Below, one piece after another: positions 62,012 to 64,000 of a stretch of 64,000 nucleotides of DNA. Source of the stretch: Oscillospiraceae bacterium (lineage in GTDB: Bacteria; Bacillota; Clostridia; Oscillospirales; Oscillospiraceae); NCBI GenBank assembly GCA_021203885.1, contig JAJQAH010000031.1, positions 1-64,000 of the forward strand. The letters run 5' to 3'. A model generated the notes under the pieces. The model did not search any database. It was given only the letters and a program-made list of their open reading frames with translations, and was not told the DNA's origin. The translations under genes and the position numbers were made by a program. How positions within the stretch are numbered: position 1 is the stretch's first letter; the number at the start of each line of letters is the position of its first letter.

Positions 62012-62557
62012 TCAGGATCCGTCGCTTGAGTTTCCCTTCCATTCATATTTCTGATCGCTTTGATAAAATGCAGAGAGGAAAATGACATTCACCACCAGTT
62101 GCACAAACAGGCAGATCAGATAGATCAGATCGTACGGCAGCAGGAAGCAGATCACCACCTCCACAATTGCAGAAAAGAGCCATCTGATTGTGAGCCTCCC
62201 GCTTCCAAGTTCCAAACCTGCCTGGTTTTCAACATCCCGGACGGAACGGGTCAGCATGAAGGTGATGACGGAACATATCACGGCACACAGGAGAGCCCAT
62301 AAGATCGCGAACCCATCCACTTCCAGGCCCAGTATATCTCTCAGATAGCTGTATGCGCTGAAAAGGATCATCGGATAGCAAAGGACTCTGGCCACCCGCA
62401 GTGCCTGGCTCTTCCAGAGCTTCAGCAGTTGATTTACTCCGAATATAATGACAATATAGCCGATAAAATCCGGAAGCAGTCCGATCACGTGTGTCTCTGC
62501 CACGGTTATTCTGATGTCAAAAAGGACTATTAAAAGTCCGATAAAAATTTTTTTCAT
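62012..62557 (-). CDS. Predicted four- to five-helix membrane protein
   Basis: The 181-residue protein has hydrophobic helices near residues 3-20, 25-48, 58-76, 84-103, and two close ones at 128-165. The start MKKIFIGLLIVLFDIRITVAE lies at 62557 behind GGGAGAAATT. The C-terminus is polar. A similar type of small membrane protein is common in Clostridia and unassigned; no charged residues inside the helices suggest a transport site. It is convergent with the orphan promoter and divergent from mraZ. Confidence 0.6.
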   Translation of the reverse strand: MKKIFIGLLIVLFDIRITVAETHVIGLLPDFIGYIVIIFGVNQLLKLWKSQALRVARVLCYPMILFSAYSYLRDILGLEVDGFAILWALLCAVICSVITFMLTRSVRDVENQAGLELGSGRLTIRWLFSAIVEVVICFLLPYDLIYLICLFVQLVVNVIFLSAFYQSDQKYEWKGNSSDGS

Positions 62558-62772
62558 AAAAAATTTCTCCCTTTTTTAGATTATATTGTGCAATCTGCGA
62601 GAAATCAAGAAAAAAACGAATTTTTAAAAAAACACGACATCTTGTGCCCTCGGTTTTGACAAAAATACAAGTTGTTGTATCTTTCCAATAAATGGTAAAA
62701 ATCTTTCCGGCCAGAAAACCGATTTTCCATGAAATTGCAAGGGTTTCAAACGAAAAAAAGTTAAAAAAAGTG
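62558..62772. other. AT-rich gap between the membrane protein and mraZ promoter
   Basis: No gene is supported. The sequence holds A and T runs and one TTGACA (near 62659) without a good -10. The mraZ promoter begins at 62773. Confidence 0.5.
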
Positions 62773-62801
62773 TTGCATTTTCCCTCGAATGGTTTTATAC
62801 T
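62773..62801 (+). promoter_or_regulatory. Promoter of the mraZ-rsmH (dcw) cluster
   Basis: TTGCAT (62773-62778), 17 bases and TATACT (62796-62801). The transcription start should be about 62808, just before the MraZ-type repeats. Confidence 0.8.
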
Positions 62802-62812
62802 GAATTTGTGAT

Positions 62813-62859
62813 GTGGAGCAAAGTGGAGCAAATGTGAGTATAAAATCATCAAAGTGGAG
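62813..62859 (+). promoter_or_regulatory. MraZ-type operator repeats
   Basis: GTGGAGCAAA occurs twice in direct tandem (62813-62822 and 62823-62832), then TGTGAG, and GTGGAG again at 62854-62859. The 10-base period and TGG(A/G)G core match the repeats MraZ binds in other bacteria. They lie between the -10 and the mraZ ATG, so MraZ should repress its own operon. Confidence 0.75.
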
Positions 62860-62873
62860 GGAGGCAGCCAGGT

Positions 62874-63296
62874 ATGGGCAGCGTTACCGGAACCTACGAA
62901 CACAGCATCGATACAAAGGGACGTCTGTTCGTACCAGCAAAACTGCGGGAAGAACTCGGCCCCGTATGTTACCTGACACTGGGGCTTGACTGCTGCCTTT
63001 CTATCTATCCTGAAGAAAGCTGGAATGTCTTCACCGAAAAGTTTGCCTCTCTGCCGATCACCCAGTCCAAAACCATGCGGCCCATTTTTGCGAATGCCGC
63101 AAAGTGCGAACCGGACAGCCAGGGCCGGATCCTTATCCCCCAGTTCCTGCGTTCGTATGCCAAACTGGACAAGGATGTTGTTATTATAGGCGTTCATAAC
63201 CGCGCCGAGATATGGGATGCTGACGCCTGGCACGCTCAGGAAGAAGAGATGACGCCGGAAAAACTGTCCGCGCTTATGGCTGAACTGGATTTCTGA
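62874..63296 (+). CDS. mraZ: Division/cell-wall cluster regulator MraZ
   Basis: The 140-residue AbrB-like protein has two copies of the MraZ half-motif: TKGRLFVPAKLRE (residues 14-26) and SQGRILIPQFLRS. MraZ forms a ring and binds repeats upstream of the dcw cluster. GGAGGGAGG lies before the ATG, rather far (about 12 bases). rsmH follows one base after the stop. Confidence 0.95.
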   Translation: MGSVTGTYEHSIDTKGRLFVPAKLREELGPVCYLTLGLDCCLSIYPEESWNVFTEKFASLPITQSKTMRPIFANAAKCEPDSQGRILIPQFLRSYAKLDKDVVIIGVHNRAEIWDADAWHAQEEEMTPEKLSALMAELDF

Positions 63297-63297
63297 A

Positions 63298-64000
63298 ATG
63301 GAGTATGCCCATCGGCCGGTTATGCTGGAGCAGAGTATACAGGCTTTAAACATCCAGCCGGACGGTGTTTACCTGGACGGCACGCTGGGCCGGGCAGGAC
63401 ATTCAAAAGAAATCGCCCGTCGCCTGACTGACGGCAGGCTCATCTGTATCGACCGCGATCAGGACGCCATCAGGGAAGCCGCCGAAATCCTGGCCCCGTG
63501 GATGGACCGTGTAACACTGGTCCATGGTAACTTTGAAGATCTTGATCAAATCTGTTCCGACCTGTCTGTTTCCGGACTGGACGGCATGATTTTTGACCTG
63601 GGCGTTTCCTCCCCTCAGCTGGATGATCCGGAGCGGGGCTTTTCCTATATGAAAGATGCCCCTCTTGATATGCGGATGGATCAGTCCGAACCCCTGAATG
63701 CTTATACGGTGGTAAATGAGTGGACCGAAGAGGAACTTAGGGATATTCTTTGGCGTTACGGAGAAGAAAGATATGCTCCGGCTATCGCAAAAGCCATCGT
63801 CCGAAGCAGAGAAAAAAAGCCCATTGAAACTACGCTGGAACTGGTAAAAGTGATTAAGTCGGCCATGCCATCCAGCGCCCTGCGGGAAAAACAGCATCCG
63901 GCGAAGCGGACTTTTCAGGCGATCCGTATCGCCGTGAATGATGAGCTGAGATCCGTAGAGCGGATGGTGGAACTGGCGGTACCCCTTTTGAAGCCGAAAG
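63298..64000 (+). CDS. rsmH: 16S rRNA (cytosine-1402-N4)-methyltransferase, 3' end outside window
   Basis: The frame from ATG 63298 stays open to the window edge (about 234 residues of ~310). The SAM motif DGTLGRAGHSKEIARRL, ICIDRDQDA, FDLGVSSPQLDDPERGFSY and DMRMD are all RsmH features, and RTFQAIRIAVNDEL sits near the visible end. RsmH methylates C1402 together with RsmI, whose gene is at 27.5-28.4 kb. It is coupled to mraZ (one base apart), as in most dcw clusters. Confidence 0.95.
   Translation, partial: MEYAHRPVMLEQSIQALNIQPDGVYLDGTLGRAGHSKEIARRLTDGRLICIDRDQDAIREAAEILAPWMDRVTLVHGNFEDLDQICSDLSVSGLDGMIFDLGVSSPQLDDPERGFSYMKDAPLDMRMDQSEPLNAYTVVNEWTEEELRDILWRYGEERYAPAIAKAIVRSREKKPIETTLELVKVIKSAMPSSALREKQHPAKRTFQAIRIAVNDELRSVERMVELAVPLLKPK

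Noticed and set aside
61900-62085. 61-residue + strand frame behind the orphan promoter
   Set aside because: No ribosome binding site, Phe/Cys-rich low-complexity content, and its 3' half overlaps the convergent membrane-protein gene; a noncoding transcript is more likely.
1-64000. CRISPR arrays, rRNA genes, insertion sequences, prophage, attachment sites
   Set aside because: No regularly spaced repeats, transposase, integrase or phage structural gene were seen; the two tRNAs show no flanking duplicated 3' ends.

Overview
The window looks like a chromosomal segment of an anaerobic Bacillota (class Clostridia), most plausibly a gut Oscillospirales or Lachnospirales relative. GC content is moderately high by eye. 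The clues are a tryptophan T-box leader, a CIRCE site, strong AGGAGG ribosome binding sites, a CarD-family regulator, DUF1385 and DUF6273 proteins, a thioredoxin reductase that has lost its NADPH motifs, sodium-pump decarboxylase genes, and the start of a division/cell-wall cluster (mraZ-rsmH). No rRNA, CRISPR array, insertion sequence, integrase or phage gene was recognised. The species is not identified.

Layout. 1-9.7 kb: the 3' end of an NTF2-like gene, then a leftward housekeeping run (DUF1385, prmC, recA, recX, rimO, pgsA) and a leftward lipoprotein/response regulator/histidine kinase unit. 9.8-10.3 kb: tRNA-Leu(CAA) and tRNA-Val(GAC), each with its own promoter and terminator. 10.3-13.8 kb: a Na/Pi cotransporter-PhoU protein and a TPR protein. 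14.0-23.4 kb: an accessory operon on the + strand. It has a promoter, a structured leader with a terminator-like hairpin, and a transglutaminase-like protein lacking its expected His. These are followed by two complete molybdopterin oxidoreductase pairs resembling pyrogallol-phloroglucinol transhydroxylase (870+274 aa and 859+278 aa) and two tandem DUF6273 proteins. 23.6-31.3 kb: clpB under a perfect CIRCE element, trxA with a probable ferredoxin-type thioredoxin reductase, rsmI, a trmN-like methyltransferase, an M20 dipeptidase and a GH25 lipoprotein. 31.5-33.5 kb: DAHP synthase and prephenate dehydrogenase. 33.6-36.8 kb: a trpXYZ-type ABC transporter under a T-box with a UGG (Trp) specifier. 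36.8-42.7 kb: a type 4 uracil-DNA glycosylase, a phosphoesterase, trpS, metA (acetyl-CoA type by residue Glu111) and alaS. 42.7-50.1 kb: a membrane protein, a sirtuin, a CdaR/PucR-type regulator, then ftsE-ftsX-M23 hydrolase-S41 protease.

50.2-56.6 kb is a second accessory cluster. A divergent TetR regulator faces a promoter with a long structured leader. Next come two tandem cyclase-family hydrolases (the first without the metal-binding Asp of the signature), a methylmalonyl-CoA epimerase, and a sodium-pump decarboxylase (carboxyltransferase, a 44-residue OadG-like subunit, membrane beta subunit) with no biotin carrier gene nearby. 56.8-64 kb: carD, then leftward phoH-ybeY-era-recO, a 1 kb AT-rich gap holding an orphan consensus promoter, a small membrane protein, and mraZ-rsmH behind MraZ-type repeats.

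How the genes may work together. The transhydroxylase-like operon suggests anaerobic remodelling of hydroxylated aromatics such as pyrogallol. The cyclase-family pair could hydrolyse a cyclic diketone or an amide, and the neighbouring decarboxylase could turn a resulting acyl-CoA into a sodium gradient. That the two clusters belong to one pathway is inference only. The Trp T-box transporter, trpS and the aromatic amino-acid genes form a clearer theme of aromatic amino-acid supply.
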